This document shows positions 6,159 through 6,197 of a DNA stretch of 6,197 nt, one piece after another (the stretch's first letter is position 1; every line of letters starts with the position of its first letter). The notes under the pieces are model-generated. The model was not told the origin of the DNA and did not search any database. It was given only the letters and a program-made list of their open reading frames with translations. Source of the stretch: JAHDCE01 sp051275765. Its GTDB lineage: Bacteria > Bacteroidota > Bacteroidia > Chitinophagales > Saprospiraceae. Made by a program: the position numbers and the translations under genes. Where the stretch lies: positions 1 to 6,197 of the forward strand of contig JBNMOV010000299.1 of the NCBI GenBank assembly GCA_051275765.1. The letters run 5' to 3'.

Positions 6159-6197
6159 ATGAAACCAAAAGTGAAAATTGCTAAAAAATCGAGTTTA
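6159..6197 (+). CDS. Possible start of a gene cut by the right edge
   Basis: An ATG at 6159 opens a frame of 13 codons (MKPKVKIAKKSSL) that reaches the window edge without a stop. The lysine-rich start is plausible for a real protein, but 13 residues allow no identification. No convincing TAnnTTTG box or Shine-Dalgarno sequence lies just upstream. Confidence 0.3.
   Translation, partial: MKPKVKIAKKSSL

Overview
The window looks like chromosome of a low-GC member of the Bacteroidota, most likely a Cytophagales-type bacterium. This rests on three things: the flavour of the proteins, the lack of clear Shine-Dalgarno sequences before the starts, and matches to the Bacteroidota -7 promoter box TAnnTTTG upstream of three of the four main genes, with a one-base variant upstream of the fourth. 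The genus is inference; no rRNA or other marker gene is present.

Positions 22-3836 hold a cyanophycin module made of two divergent genes. cphB (minus strand, 22-882) is an intracellular cyanophycinase. cphA (plus strand, 1185-3836) is a full-length cyanophycin synthetase with N-terminal, ATP-grasp and Mur-ligase-like domains. CphA builds multi-L-arginyl-poly-L-aspartate as a nitrogen reserve, and CphB cuts it to beta-Asp-Arg dipeptides. The 302-bp divergent spacer carries a candidate promoter for each gene and an operator-like palindrome over the cphA promoter. A strong intrinsic terminator follows cphA.

Positions 3837-4051 are a convergent spacer with several hairpins. Next comes nrnA (minus, 4052-5059), a DHH/DHHA1 phosphoesterase of the nanoRNase/pAp-phosphatase type. 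It is divergent from a small gene (plus, 5179-5547) of unknown function, whose 122-residue product resembles, from memory, the N-terminal region of a family of Bacteroidota SAM-dependent methyltransferases. These two genes have no evident link to cyanophycin.

Positions 5548-6158 (about 610 bp) hold no convincing gene. They hold a composite structured repeat: a 12-bp perfect hairpin followed by a roughly 200-bp imperfect inverted repeat with 17-bp perfect inner arms. A short degenerate inverted copy of one arm lies near 6100. A possible new gene starts at 6159 and runs off the right edge. The repeat is the most unusual part of the window. No complete, clearly new multigene system is visible.
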